Below the pieces are notes generated by a model. It ran no database searches and was not told the origin of the DNA. It saw nothing but the letters and a program-made list of their open reading frames with translations. A stretch of DNA of 64,000 nucleotides from Agarivorans sp. TSD2052 (lineage in GTDB: Bacteria > Pseudomonadota > Gammaproteobacteria > Enterobacterales > Celerinatantimonadaceae), in NCBI RefSeq assembly GCF_023238625.1, contig NZ_CP096670.1:1539501-1603500 (forward strand). Reading direction: 5' to 3'. The translations under genes and the position numbers were made by a program. Shown here piece by piece: positions 19,890-29,410 of the stretch; position 1 is the first letter of the stretch, and each line of letters begins with the position of its first letter.

Positions 19890-20261
19890 ATGAGTGATCA
19901 AGATGATATGGCTGATGAGTGGGCAGCAGCGATGGCGGAAGCAGAGCCTGCGCCTTTAGAGGAGTTTGTCGACGAATCTAGGCCGATTAGCGAAGAGGAA
20001 CAGCGTAAGCTCGATTCGATTATGGATATTCCGGTAACCATTTCTATGGAAGTGGGTCGCAGCAATATCAGTATTCGCAATTTACTCCAGCTCAACCAAG
20101 GTTCTGTCGTAGAGCTTGATCGCGTTGCCGGTGAGCCTCTGGATGTATTAGTTAACGGTACCTTAATTGCTCACGGTGAGGTAGTGGTAGTAAACGATAA
20201 GTTCGGTATTCGACTCACCGACGTTATTAGTCAAACAGAACGTATTAAAAAGCTTAAATAA
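19890..20261 (+). CDS. fliN: Flagellar motor switch protein FliN
   Basis: FliN (123 residues) is the base of the C ring and the docking site for FliH-FliI. An acidic N-terminal region of about 50 residues precedes the SpoA domain, which shows the family core GRSNISIRNLLQLNQGSVVEL and ends in GIRLTDVISQTERIKKL. The stop codon shares a base with the fliO start (TAATG). Confidence 0.97.
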   Translation: MSDQDDMADEWAAAMAEAEPAPLEEFVDESRPISEEEQRKLDSIMDIPVTISMEVGRSNISIRNLLQLNQGSVVELDRVAGEPLDVLVNGTLIAHGEVVVVNDKFGIRLTDVISQTERIKKLK

Positions 20262-20665
20262 TGTTAATACGAACCTCATTGAGCCTAGTATTTAGCATAA
20301 GCCTACCGGTAGCAGCTGAAGAGGCTATGACCAAAGCGCCTAGCAGCCAAGTTGAGCTGTTGTCTTGGATTATGTCTTTAGCTGTGGTGCTGGTAACAAT
20401 ATTTGTTTGTGCTTGGGTATTAAAGAAAACGCGCTTAAGCCAGTTTGCCGGCGGCCAAGCAAAGGTGGTGGCAAACCTGGCTTTGGGTACGCGTGAGCGG
20501 GTGATGGTCGTGGAAGTGGGCGAGCAACAGTATCTGATCGGTGTGACTGCCCAATCAATTAACCTGCTTGATAAGCTAGAGCAACCACTGGTTGTGCAAA
20601 CCAACAAAGTGACCAGTCAGTTTGCTAAACAGCTGCAAGGAATGTTGTCGAAAAATGAAAAATAA
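20261..20665 (+). CDS. fliO: Flagellar export gate scaffold FliO
   Basis: FliO (134 residues) is a small membrane protein that helps assemble the FliP-FliR core of the export gate. It has a hydrophobic N-terminus that may be a signal sequence (about 1-18), a membrane helix near 30-50, and a conserved cytoplasmic segment with [22 protein letters not shown], the FliO pattern. The start overlaps the fliN stop and the end overlaps fliP. Confidence 0.92.
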   Translation: MLIRTSLSLVFSISLPVAAEEAMTKAPSSQVELLSWIMSLAVVLVTIFVCAWVLKKTRLSQFAGGQAKVVANLALGTRERVMVVEVGEQQYLIGVTAQSINLLDKLEQPLVVQTNKVTSQFAKQLQGMLSKNEK

Positions 20666-21401
20666 GCGCTGCTACTGGCTAGCTTTAATGCTTGCAATGT
20701 TTGCCCTGCCTAGTTACGCCCAAGATGGTATTCTTCCGGCCATAACCATGACAACAAATTCAGATGGCGGGCAAGAGTATTCGGTGACGCTGCAAGTTTT
20801 AGCCTTGATGACCGCGTTATCGTTCTTGCCTGCTTTAGTGATTATGATGACCTCCTTTACGCGAATTGTTGTCGTGATGTCTATCCTACGGCAAGCCATG
20901 GGCTTACAACAAAGCCCATCTAATCAGGTCATTATTGGTATTGCGCTATTTTTAACATTCTTCATTATGTCGCCGGTGATAGAAGAAGTGAATGCTAATG
21001 CGATACAGCCTTATTTGAGTGAAGAACTCACATCGATGCAGGCGTTTGAACAAGCTAAAGAGCCGATGAAAGAGTTTATGCTCGCCCAGACTCGGCTTAC
21101 CGACTTAGAAACCTTTGTAAAAATAGCCAAAGTAGAAGTAGGTTCTCCTGAAGAAGTGCCATTTAACGTACTCATTCCTGCTTTTATCACCTCAGAATTA
21201 AAAACCGCCTTCCAGATTGGTTTTATGTTGTTTATTCCTTTCTTAGTGATTGATTTGGTCGTGGCGAGTATTCTGATGGCGATGGGGATGATGATGCTTT
21301 CCCCGATGATTGTATCGCTGCCTTTTAAACTGATGCTGTTTGTATTAGTCGACGGCTGGAGCCTCGTTATGGGCACCCTGGCTAATAGTTTTGGCGTATA
21401 G
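20655..21401 (+). CDS. fliP: Flagellar biosynthesis protein FliP
   Basis: FliP forms the pentameric core channel of the flagellar export gate with FliQ and FliR. I place the start at ATG 20655, which gives 248 residues with a cleavable signal peptide ending SYA (about residue 20); a TTG 33 bases upstream in the same frame is less likely. Family marks are [29 protein letters not shown] and the C-terminal [17 protein letters not shown]. It overlaps fliO by 11 bases. Confidence 0.96.
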   Translation: MKNKRCYWLALMLAMFALPSYAQDGILPAITMTTNSDGGQEYSVTLQVLALMTALSFLPALVIMMTSFTRIVVVMSILRQAMGLQQSPSNQVIIGIALFLTFFIMSPVIEEVNANAIQPYLSEELTSMQAFEQAKEPMKEFMLAQTRLTDLETFVKIAKVEVGSPEEVPFNVLIPAFITSELKTAFQIGFMLFIPFLVIDLVVASILMAMGMMMLSPMIVSLPFKLMLFVLVDGWSLVMGTLANSFGV

Positions 21402-21418
21402 ACATAAGGAGCCGCTAG

Positions 21419-21688
21419 ATGGAACCGGAAGTCTTTGTTGATGTATTCCGCCTTGCGTTAGGTCAAGTGATGCTGTTGGTATCAGCAGCTATTATTCCCA
21501 GCCTTTTAGTGGGTTTAATGGTGGCTATTTTCCAAGCTGCCACCTCAATTAACGAGCAAACCTTAAGCTTTTTACCCCGTTTATTGGTCACCTTGGCCTC
21601 ACTGATGTTTGCTGGCCATTGGTTTACCGCAAAACTCATGGAGCTATTCTTTACCATGGTGGATATGATCCCTCAGGTCGTGGGTTAA
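21419..21688 (+). CDS. fliQ: Flagellar biosynthesis protein FliQ
   Basis: FliQ (89 residues) is the small two-helix subunit of the export gate that wraps around the FliP/FliR core. The two hydrophobic helices and the pattern FQAATSINEQTLSFLPRLL are characteristic, and the length equals that of E. coli FliQ. AAGGAG lies upstream of the ATG. Its stop codon shares its last base with the fliR start. Confidence 0.97.
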   Translation: MEPEVFVDVFRLALGQVMLLVSAAIIPSLLVGLMVAIFQAATSINEQTLSFLPRLLVTLASLMFAGHWFTAKLMELFFTMVDMIPQVVG

Positions 21689-22467
21689 TGGAATTTTCTG
21701 CCGATATTATATTGGCATGGATAGGCCAATACCTATGGGCGTTAACTAGAGTTGCCGCGCTATTAATGGTTTTGGCAAGCTTTGGGGGTAAATCTGTACC
21801 CACTAGAGTGCGTTTATTACTCGCCTTAGCGATCACCTTCGCGCTAGTACCGGTATTACCCGATGTTCAAGGCATCGAAGTGTTTTCTTTTCAAGCGATT
21901 ATTGTGATCTTGCAGCAGGTGTTGATTGGTGCGGCAATTGGCTTTATTTCACAGCTACTGATGCAAACCTTTGTGGTCGGTGGACAAATCATTGCCATGC
22001 AAACCAGTTTAGGTTTTGCCTCGATGGTTGACCCTAATAATGGCCAAAGCACACCGGTTGTCGGCCAATTCTATTTATTGTTAGCCACCTTGTTGTTCCT
22101 CGCAATGGATGGCCATTTACAATTAATTACCCTAATAGCAATGAGCTTTGAAACCATCCCCATTGGCATGAACGGTTTAACAAGTATTGATTATCAGCAA
22201 CTGGCGGGGTGGTATTCTCAGTTGTTTTTGGCGGCGTTAGCCTTATCTATTTCTTCTGTGGTGGCCATGTTATTGGTTAACTTCTCCTTTGGTATCATGA
22301 CTCGGGCAGCGCCACAGCTGAATATCTTTAGTATTGGTTTTGCGGTCAGTATGTTATTTGGGCTATTTATTTTGTGGCTCACCATTGGTGGTTTTTTGGC
22401 GCATTTCGAACGACAGTGGGAGGTTGGCCGAAGCACAGCGTGTAGCTTGCTTCAAATAGGCTGTTAA
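21688..22467 (+). CDS. fliR: Flagellar biosynthesis protein FliR
   Basis: FliR (259 residues) completes the export gate core. I start it at ATG 21688, overlapping the fliQ stop by one base; the frame is open further upstream but that part lies within fliQ. It is highly hydrophobic with about six membrane helices, and contains VGGQIIAMQTSLGFASMVDP, a family signature. flhB follows after 19 bases. Confidence 0.96.
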   Translation: MEFSADIILAWIGQYLWALTRVAALLMVLASFGGKSVPTRVRLLLALAITFALVPVLPDVQGIEVFSFQAIIVILQQVLIGAAIGFISQLLMQTFVVGGQIIAMQTSLGFASMVDPNNGQSTPVVGQFYLLLATLLFLAMDGHLQLITLIAMSFETIPIGMNGLTSIDYQQLAGWYSQLFLAALALSISSVVAMLLVNFSFGIMTRAAPQLNIFSIGFAVSMLFGLFILWLTIGGFLAHFERQWEVGRSTACSLLQIGC

Positions 22468-22486
22468 GCCTTAGGCCGAGAATCTT

Positions 22487-23614
22487 ATGGCGGATGACGA
22501 TCAAGAAAAAACCGAAGACCCCACGGGGAAAAAACTCGATGATGCGCGAAATAAAGGCCAAGTAGCTCGTTCAAAAGAACTGGGTACCGCCGCGGTGTTG
22601 ATTGTGGCAGCAATGTCCATCATGTTCTTTGGTGAGATGTTAGCCGAGGCAATGGTAAAGGTGTTTCAGCTGGCCTTCAGTTTAACTCGAGAGCAAGTGT
22701 TTGATGTAAACTTGATGCTAAAAATCATTGGTTCAATGGCGAGTTTGCTGGCAAGCCCATTAATTTGGATTATGAGCTTTATTATGCTGGCAGCTTTCAT
22801 TGGCAATACTTTGCTCGGGGGGATTTCTTTCAGCTGGGAAGCTATGCGGCCGAAAGCCAGTAAAATGTCGCCAAAGCAAGGCATTAAGCGAATGGTGGGG
22901 GTTCAGGCCTTTGTTGAATTTATAAAAAGTGTCGCGAAAGTATTGGTGATAGCTGGGGTGGTATGGTTTGTACTGCGCTGGAAATTTGCTGATATCTTAT
23001 CGTTAAGCATGCAGTCCATTCCTGGTTCAATTGTCAATGCATTAGATATGCTGCAGTGGATGCTGTTGGCCTTAGTATGTAGCCTTATTGTTATTGTGAT
23101 TATTGATGTGCCTTATCAGATATGGAACCACACCAAACAGCTGAAAATGTCTAAGCAAGAGGTTAAAGACGAACACAAAAACATGGAAGGTAGCCCTGAG
23201 GTTAAAGGCCGGATTCGTCGTCTACAAATGGAGATGGCTGCGCGCAGAATGATGGCCGATGTGCCGCAAGCAGATGTGGTGGTGACTAACCCAAGCCATT
23301 ATTCGGTCGCCTTAAAATATGACACCAATGGGACGGGCGCGCCAAAAGTGGTGGCTAAGGGCGTAGATGAAGTAGCAATGAAAATTCGTGAAGTTGCACG
23401 CCACTATGAAGTTCCCATCATGGAGGCACCCGCCTTAACGCGTTCATTGTTTCACACCACGAAATTAGGGCATGATATACCAGAAGGCTTATACATAGCG
23501 GTGGCCCAAATACTGGCTTTTGTTTTCCAGTTGGAGCAATACCGCAAAGGTAAAGGTAAGCGGCCTAAGCCGGTTGCCGATGACTTACCTATTCCAAACG
23601 AGTTGCGATATTGA
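22487..23614 (+). CDS. flhB: Flagellar export switch protein FlhB (NPSH variant)
   Basis: FlhB (375 residues) sets substrate specificity of the export gate, changing from rod/hook to filament subunits after FliK signals. The charged N-terminus (EKTEDPTGKKLDDARNKGQVARS) is typical, four membrane helices span about 30-215, and the cytoplasmic domain holds the autocleavage site at Asn268-Pro269. The site reads NPSH here, not the common NPTH. The rest of the domain (YSVALKYD, KGVDEVAMKIREVA) is standard. It ends the fliL-flhB run. Confidence 0.97.
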   Translation: MADDDQEKTEDPTGKKLDDARNKGQVARSKELGTAAVLIVAAMSIMFFGEMLAEAMVKVFQLAFSLTREQVFDVNLMLKIIGSMASLLASPLIWIMSFIMLAAFIGNTLLGGISFSWEAMRPKASKMSPKQGIKRMVGVQAFVEFIKSVAKVLVIAGVVWFVLRWKFADILSLSMQSIPGSIVNALDMLQWMLLALVCSLIVIVIIDVPYQIWNHTKQLKMSKQEVKDEHKNMEGSPEVKGRIRRLQMEMAARRMMADVPQADVVVTNPSHYSVALKYDTNGTGAPKVVAKGVDEVAMKIREVARHYEVPIMEAPALTRSLFHTTKLGHDIPEGLYIAVAQILAFVFQLEQYRKGKGKRPKPVADDLPIPNELRY

Positions 23615-23652
23615 ACGCAATTTTATCCTTCCGCTTTCCCAAGCTTAGTTGT

Positions 23653-23668
23653 TGGCTCAGTTATTGCT
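23653..23668 (+). promoter_or_regulatory. Sigma54 (-24/-12) promoter of flhA
   Basis: TGGCTCA-GTTA-TTGCT, with GG at 23654-23655 and GC at 23666-23667, 12 bases apart. It lies in the 98-base gap after flhB and gives a leader of about 34 bases before the flhA ATG. Confidence 0.82.
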
Positions 23669-23712
23669 TTTCTCATTCAATCAGTCGTTAAGAAGTCAGT
23701 ATTTCGTCATTT

Positions 23713-25824
23713 ATGGAAATCATCAATCGCCTCACCAGCTTTAAGCTTAAAGATCTAAAAAAAGTTGATGTAAATATCATAAAAGGATTTGGCACCCCAA
23801 TGGTGGTGCTAGCCACTTTGGGTATGGTTGTATTACCCATGGCAGCTTGGCTGCTAGATATTTTATTCGCTTTTAACATTTCACTAGCGCTTATCGTGCT
23901 GCTAGTGGCGGTTTATACTAAACGACCATTAGATTTTGCTGTATTCCCCACCGTGTTGTTAATTGCCACCTTATTACGCTTGGCGTTAAACGTTGCCTCT
24001 ACTCGAGTCGTATTACTGGAAGGTCACAACGGTGGCAACGCAGCGGGTAATGTTATTGAAGCATTTGGCTCGGTGGTGATCGGGGGTAACTACGCCGTAG
24101 GTCTAGTGGTGTTTTTAATCTTAATGATTATCAACTTTGTGGTGGTAACCAAAGGTGCTGGCCGGATTGCAGAAGTAAGCGCACGCTTCACCTTGGATGC
24201 CATGCCGGGTAAGCAAATGGCGATTGATGCCGACCTTAACGCTGGCATTATCGACCAAGAGCAAGCGCGAGAACGCCGAGCTGATGTCACCAACGAAGCC
24301 GACTTTTACGGTTCAATGGATGGTGCCAGTAAGTTTGTAAAAGGTGACGCCATCGCCGGGATATTGATTTTGTTCATCAACATTCTTGGCGGTTTTATCA
24401 TTGGTGTCGCTCAGCATGACCTGACCTTCGGTGAGGCGGCTGAGGTCTACACACTACTGACCATTGGTGACGGATTGGTTGCACAAATCCCATCACTATT
24501 ATTATCTATTGCTGCAGCCTTGATTGTGACTCGCCAAAATACCGAAGCCGATATGGGCGAGCAAGTCAGTCTGCAGATGTTTAAAGACCCTCGGGTCATG
24601 ATCATTTGTGGGTCGATTCTATTTGTAATGGGTATCGTGCCAGGCATGCCGCATTTAGCATTTTTAACTTGTGCCGCGGTATGTTTAGGCGCAGCGTGGA
24701 TGCGCCATAAAGCTGACGCGAAAAAAGTGGCCGATACCGCGCTACAACCATCCACAGCAAATACTGGGTCTAGCAGTGAGCCGAAAGAGCTAGGTTGGGA
24801 CGATGTTCAACCGGTGGATGTTATTGGCTTAGAAGTGGGCTATCGCCTTATCCCATTAGTCGATAAGACTCAGGGTGGTGAATTACTCGCGCGCATTAAA
24901 GGCGTGCGTAAAAAATTATCTCAAGACCTAGGCTTTTTGGTGCCCGCAGTGCACATTAGAGACAACTTAGACTTAGGGCCAAACCAGTATCGCATTACCT
25001 TAATGGGGGTGACTTACGGCGAGTCTGAAGTATTCCATGACCGCGAAATGGCGATTAATCCTGGCCAAGTTTTTGGTAAGATAGAAGGGCAGGCGACGAC
25101 CGATCCAGCGTTTGGTTTAGAAGCCGCCTGGGTTGCTACAGAACAACGTGAACATGCGCAAACACTTGGTTACACCGTGGTCGATTCGGCAACGGTTGTT
25201 GCTACCCATTTGAGCCAGTTACTGACCAATAATGCCTCGAGCCTACTGGGCCATGAAGAAGTTCAAAACTTGTTGGATATGCTAGGTAATAACTTACCTA
25301 AATTGGTCGAAGGCTTAGTACCAGATGTATTGAGCTTATCAACGGTGGTTAAGGTACTACAGAACTTGCTTAATGAAGGGGTGCCGGTGCGTGATGTGCG
25401 CAGCATCGTTCAGACCTTAGTGGAGTATGGTCCGAAGAGCCAAGATGCAGATATTCTTACCGCAGCATGCCGTATTTCCCTAAAACGCCTGATTGTCCAA
25501 GAGTTGATTGGCAGCGAAGCTGAATTACCCGTCATTACTTTATCGCCAGACTTGGAGCAAATATTGCATCAGTCTATGCAGGCAGCTGGAAATGATGGAG
25601 CAGGGATGGAGCCTGGTTTGGCTGAGAAACTTCAAGTGTCACTCACTGAAGCATGTCAAAACCAAGAGCTGGCTGGCCAACCTGCTATTTTATTAACCTC
25701 GGGAATATTGCGCTCAAGCATGTCTCGGTTTGTTAAAACAGCACTACCAGCGTTAAGAGTACTTTCTTATCAAGAAGTACCAGAAGACAAACAAATACGT
25801 ATTGTGAGTTCAGTAGGGCAGTAG
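23713..25824 (+). CDS. flhA: Flagellar export gate protein FlhA
   Basis: FlhA (703 residues) is the nonameric export gate ring that uses the proton gradient and docks chaperone-substrate pairs. The first 340 residues hold about eight membrane helices with the FHIPEP-type cytoplasmic loop signature (AEVSARFTLDAMPGKQMAIDADLNAG). The C-terminal cytoplasmic domain (about 370-700) follows. The ribosome site is weak: AAGAAG lies about 17 bases before the ATG. Confidence 0.97.
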   Translation: MEIINRLTSFKLKDLKKVDVNIIKGFGTPMVVLATLGMVVLPMAAWLLDILFAFNISLALIVLLVAVYTKRPLDFAVFPTVLLIATLLRLALNVASTRVVLLEGHNGGNAAGNVIEAFGSVVIGGNYAVGLVVFLILMIINFVVVTKGAGRIAEVSARFTLDAMPGKQMAIDADLNAGIIDQEQARERRADVTNEADFYGSMDGASKFVKGDAIAGILILFINILGGFIIGVAQHDLTFGEAAEVYTLLTIGDGLVAQIPSLLLSIAAALIVTRQNTEADMGEQVSLQMFKDPRVMIICGSILFVMGIVPGMPHLAFLTCAAVCLGAAWMRHKADAKKVADTALQPSTANTGSSSEPKELGWDDVQPVDVIGLEVGYRLIPLVDKTQGGELLARIKGVRKKLSQDLGFLVPAVHIRDNLDLGPNQYRITLMGVTYGESEVFHDREMAINPGQVFGKIEGQATTDPAFGLEAAWVATEQREHAQTLGYTVVDSATVVATHLSQLLTNNASSLLGHEEVQNLLDMLGNNLPKLVEGLVPDVLSLSTVVKVLQNLLNEGVPVRDVRSIVQTLVEYGPKSQDADILTAACRISLKRLIVQELIGSEAELPVITLSPDLEQILHQSMQAAGNDGAGMEPGLAEKLQVSLTEACQNQELAGQPAILLTSGILRSSMSRFVKTALPALRVLSYQEVPEDKQIRIVSSVGQ

Positions 25825-25855
25825 CCTCAGCGTACTGGCAAAAGGAAGGTGAACA

Positions 25856-27292
25856 GTGAAAATGAAACGCTTTTTTGCAAAAGACATGCGAACTGCACTT
25901 GCTGAAGTAAAAGAAACACTTGGCAGTGATGCGGTGATAATGTCTAACAAAAAGGTTACTGGTGGCATAGAGATCGTAGCTGCCATTGAACCTTCAAGCG
26001 CCGGCGAGGCAGCCAGTACCACAACGCGAGAGTTGGCTGAAGATAGTGTCAAATTATCGGCTGCTCCAAGTTCATCTGCACGAAAAACGCCAACAAACAG
26101 TCACCCTAGTCATGATTTTGACGAAAACGCTAGCCTAAAAGACAATCTCACTAATTTTATGCAGCGTCATCAAAAACGTCAGAAAGAAAATTTACAGCAA
26201 TCTACTCGCGCCAAATCTCAGAGCCAAGCAGACAACCAGCGTCCTCGCACGGTTCAAGCTCCGCGCTCAATTGCGCAGCAACAAGGCTGGGTTCAGCAAG
26301 GTTCGTTATCAAGTAAAGCGCAACAACGAAGCCCTAATCCGGTGGCTCAAGACGCCAGTGCCAGCGAAGTCGGCGAGCTCAAGAAAGAAATGGCAGCCAT
26401 GCGTAAGCTGCTAGAGCATCAAGTATCGGGTTTAATGTGGCAGGAAGTAGAGCGCCAAGAGCCTGTACGAGCAATGTTGATAAAGCAGTTACAAGTGGTT
26501 GGCTTTGATGAAGACATGGCAGACCAAATTGCCGGCTACATCCCTGAAGAGTTAGGGGTTCAAGAAGGTTGGCAGCATTTACGCGAGTTACTCGCCAATC
26601 AGTTACCGGTGGGTCAAGATGAAATCTTATTGAAAGGTGGCGCAATCGCTTTGCTGGGGCCTACTGGCGTGGGCAAAACCACCACTATTGCGAAGTTAGC
26701 GGCCCAATTTTCAATGCGCCATGGCCCCGACAGTGTGGCAATGATAACCACCGATACTTATCGGATTGGTGCTCACGAACAGTTAGCTACCTATGGAAAA
26801 ATTATGGGGTGTGCTGTTCGCGTAGCCAATGACGAAGAAGAGTTATCGCAGCTACTCTATCAATTTAAAGACAAAAAATTGGTGCTAATTGATACAGCCG
26901 GAATGAGTCAGCGCGATCTGCGTCTGCATGAGCAATTAGACAAGTTGGTGAAAAATAGTCGCGTTAATATTCGCAACTACTTAGTCATGTCAGCCAATGC
27001 TCAGCGCCGAGTAATTGAAGAAACTGTGAACCAATTCCAACGCATTCCCTTAGCTGGTACCATACTTACCAAATTGGATGAAAGCTTAGCCTTAGGTGAA
27101 GTACTCAATGTCACTTTACGCCACGCTTTACCAATAAGTTACGTGACTAATGGTCAGCAAGTACCAGAAGATATAGCGGTGGCCGAGCCGAGTAAGTTGA
27201 TAGAGCAAGCTTTATCAGTGATGGACTCCAATACCCAACAACATTTCTGGTTCAGTGAAACCGAGCAGCAGAAGGTTTCAGATGTATTCTAA
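25856..27292 (+). CDS. flhF: Flagellar placement GTPase FlhF
   Basis: FlhF (478 residues) is the SRP-type GTPase that marks the cell pole for flagellum assembly. The start is GTG at 25856, with AAGGAAGG upstream; an ATG two codons later is possible. The N-terminal basic domain (FFAKDMRTALAEVKETLG) is followed by a Gln/Ser-rich linker (about 60-180), then N and G domains with GPTGVGKT at 268-275, DTYRIGAHEQL, DTAGMSQRD and TKLDE. It forms a module with flhG, which overlaps its end. Confidence 0.96.
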   Translation: MKMKRFFAKDMRTALAEVKETLGSDAVIMSNKKVTGGIEIVAAIEPSSAGEAASTTTRELAEDSVKLSAAPSSSARKTPTNSHPSHDFDENASLKDNLTNFMQRHQKRQKENLQQSTRAKSQSQADNQRPRTVQAPRSIAQQQGWVQQGSLSSKAQQRSPNPVAQDASASEVGELKKEMAAMRKLLEHQVSGLMWQEVERQEPVRAMLIKQLQVVGFDEDMADQIAGYIPEELGVQEGWQHLRELLANQLPVGQDEILLKGGAIALLGPTGVGKTTTIAKLAAQFSMRHGPDSVAMITTDTYRIGAHEQLATYGKIMGCAVRVANDEEELSQLLYQFKDKKLVLIDTAGMSQRDLRLHEQLDKLVKNSRVNIRNYLVMSANAQRRVIEETVNQFQRIPLAGTILTKLDESLALGEVLNVTLRHALPISYVTNGQQVPEDIAVAEPSKLIEQALSVMDSNTQQHFWFSETEQQKVSDVF

Positions 27293-28175
27293 AGATAATG
27301 AATTTGATCAAGCTAGCGGCCTCAGAATGATGCAACAAAAAAATAATGTAAAAGTTATCGCTGTCACCGGTGGTAAAGGTGGGGTAGGTAAAACCAACGT
27401 TACCCTAAACATGGGTATCGCCATGGCCGCACAAGGTAAACGCGTTATGGTATTAGACGCCGATTTGGGTCTAGCGAACGTAGATGTATTACTGGGTTTG
27501 CGGGTAACTAAAAACTTATCTCATGTCTTATCGGGAGAGTGCACCTTAGACGAAGTGCTCGTAGAAGGGCCTAACGGCATTCTGATTGCCCCTGCCACTT
27601 CTGGTACTCAGTCAATGGTCGAGTTAAGCCCGGCAGAACATGCAGGCTTGATTCGCGCATTTAGCAGCCTAAAAACGCCGATTGATGTTTTGTTGGTTGA
27701 TACTGCTGCAGGTATCTCCGATATGGTGTTAAGTTTTGCTAAAGCCTCACAAGACATTGTTGTGGTTGTTTGTGACGAGCCCACCTCAATAACTGACGCT
27801 TACGCGCTGATTAAGCTACTCTCTAATAATCATGGTGTGTATAAGTTTAAAATTGTGGCCAATATGATACGTAGCCTAAGAGAAGGGCAAGAATTGTTTG
27901 CTAAGCTTACCCGAGTCACAGACCGGTTTCTCGATGCAACCTTAGAATTGGTGTCCTGTATCCCTTATGACAATAACGTTAGGTTGGCAGTAAGAAAGCA
28001 GCGGGTTGTTGTAGAAGCGTATCCAAAATCACCGGCCTCACTAGCGTTTCGCTCGTTAGCAAATAAAGCCACCACTTGGCCAATACCAGAGCAAGCGGGT
28101 GGACATTTAGAGTTTTTCATCGAGAATCTTCTCGAATTTGGTCAACGCAAAAATAGAGAACAGCTTAGTGAATAA
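27282..28175 (+). CDS. flhG: Flagellar number regulator FlhG (MinD-like ATPase)
   Basis: FlhG (FleN/YlxH) is a MinD-type ATPase that limits flagellar number, partly by activating FlhF GTP hydrolysis. I start it at ATG 27282, overlapping the flhF end, giving 297 residues. The N-terminal DQASGLR is the FlhF-activating motif. The deviant Walker A GKGGVGKT is at residues 31-38, and LDADLGLANVDVLLGL follows. A C-terminal amphipathic helix (about 270-290) would be the MinD-like membrane anchor. fliA overlaps by eight bases. Confidence 0.95.
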   Translation: MYSKDNEFDQASGLRMMQQKNNVKVIAVTGGKGGVGKTNVTLNMGIAMAAQGKRVMVLDADLGLANVDVLLGLRVTKNLSHVLSGECTLDEVLVEGPNGILIAPATSGTQSMVELSPAEHAGLIRAFSSLKTPIDVLLVDTAAGISDMVLSFAKASQDIVVVVCDEPTSITDAYALIKLLSNNHGVYKFKIVANMIRSLREGQELFAKLTRVTDRFLDATLELVSCIPYDNNVRLAVRKQRVVVEAYPKSPASLAFRSLANKATTWPIPEQAGGHLEFFIENLLEFGQRKNREQLSE

Positions 28176-28887
28176 AGTTGCCGCTTATGCCAGCGTGAAC
28201 GACACTAATGTTTTAGTGGAGCGTCATGCGACTTTGGTTAAACGGATTGCCCACCACCTTATGGCTAGATTGCCAGCAAGCGTCATCGTTGACGACTTAA
28301 TTCAGTCAGGCATGATTGGATTAATTGAAGCCGCCCGTAATTTCGATGGCTCTAAAGGGGCGAGTTTTGAAACGTATGCCGGGATCCGTATTCGCGGTTC
28401 TATGCTGGATGAGATTCGCCGAGGTGATTGGGTACCACGATCTGTACATAAAAACAGCCGCGCTATTAACGATGCGATTGCGGCGGTAGAAAGAGAAAAA
28501 AATGGTGATGCCAAAGACGCAGAAATAGCCGAAAAACTGGGAGTGAGTATTAATGAATACCACTCAATGCTGGCCGATGTTAATAGTGGCCGAATCCTCG
28601 GCATTGAAGACCTCGGCGTAAGTGAAGATGTTATCTCAAGCGAAGAAAGTCGCGAGCTTAATCGCCCCTTTGAAGGCTTTGCCAACCAACGTTTTCAGCA
28701 GTCTTTAGCAGAGTGCATTAAGGGGCTACCAGAGCGTGAAGCCCTCGTATTATCTTTGTATTACGACGAAGAATTAAACCTAAAAGAGATTGGTGAAGTA
28801 TTGAGCGTAAGTGAGTCTCGTGTGAGCCAAATTCATAGTCAAGCACTGGCCAGAGTGAAAACTCGAATGCGAGATTGGACACAATAG
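28168..28887 (+). CDS. fliA: RNA polymerase sigma factor FliA (sigma28)
   Basis: FliA directs transcription of late flagellar and chemotaxis genes. With the GTG start at 28168, which overlaps the flhG stop, it is 239 residues, the same as E. coli FliA. Regions 2 (LIQSGMIGLIEAARNFD, FETYAGIRIRGSMLDEIR), 3 and 4 (LNLKEIGEVLSVSESRVSQIHSQAL) are all present. It is placed after the sigma54-driven flhAFG genes, so it is probably made from the flhA promoter. Confidence 0.97.
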   Translation: MNKVAAYASVNDTNVLVERHATLVKRIAHHLMARLPASVIVDDLIQSGMIGLIEAARNFDGSKGASFETYAGIRIRGSMLDEIRRGDWVPRSVHKNSRAINDAIAAVEREKNGDAKDAEIAEKLGVSINEYHSMLADVNSGRILGIEDLGVSEDVISSEESRELNRPFEGFANQRFQQSLAECIKGLPEREALVLSLYYDEELNLKEIGEVLSVSESRVSQIHSQALARVKTRMRDWTQ

Positions 28888-29013
28888 CGAAATTCATCCT
28901 TACAAAACTAATAAAAGATGGACTAATATTGTGTTTATTAAGGCATAATATCTACATATTATAAATTTATGGCTCAGTTGTGAGCTAGCAAGCATCCTGT
29001 TGGGGGAAGTACC

Positions 29014-29397
29014 TTGGATAAAAATATGAAAATTCTGGTTGTTGACGATTTTTCAACAATGAGAAGGATTATTAAAAACCTATTGAGAGACCTTGGCTTT
29101 AATAACACACATGAAGCTGATGATGGCAATACGGCATTACCGATGCTTAAAGGTGGCGATTTCGAATTTGTAGTAACAGATTGGAACATGCCTGGCATGG
29201 AAGGCATCGATTTATTGAAAAATATTCGTGCCGATGAAAGCCTTGCTCATTTGCCGGTACTAATGGTAACGGCAGAAGCTAAGCGCGAACAAATTATCGA
29301 AGCTGCACAAGCTGGTGTAAATGGCTACATTGTGAAACCGTTCACTGCTGCTACATTAAAAGAGAAGCTAGATAAGATTTTCGAACGATTACAATAA
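29014..29397 (+). CDS. cheY: Chemotaxis response regulator CheY
   Basis: CheY is the phospho-signal that binds FliM and changes motor direction. The start is TTG at 29014, supported by GGGGGA seven bases upstream; the ATG four codons later is less well placed. The single receiver domain (127 residues) has Asp11/Asp12, phospho-acceptor Asp56 in VVTDWNMPG, the Thr/Ala of VTAEAK and the lysine of VKPF. The gap of 126 bases before it holds no promoter that I would trust. Confidence 0.97.
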   Translation: MDKNMKILVVDDFSTMRRIIKNLLRDLGFNNTHEADDGNTALPMLKGGDFEFVVTDWNMPGMEGIDLLKNIRADESLAHLPVLMVTAEAKREQIIEAAQAGVNGYIVKPFTAATLKEKLDKIFERLQ

Positions 29398-29410
29398 TAA
29401 AGGAAGATGC

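Noticed and set aside
28969-28984. Sigma54-like TGGCTCAGTTGTGAGC before cheY
   Set aside because: The GG-to-GC distance is 13 bases, not 12, and the -12 half does not fit.
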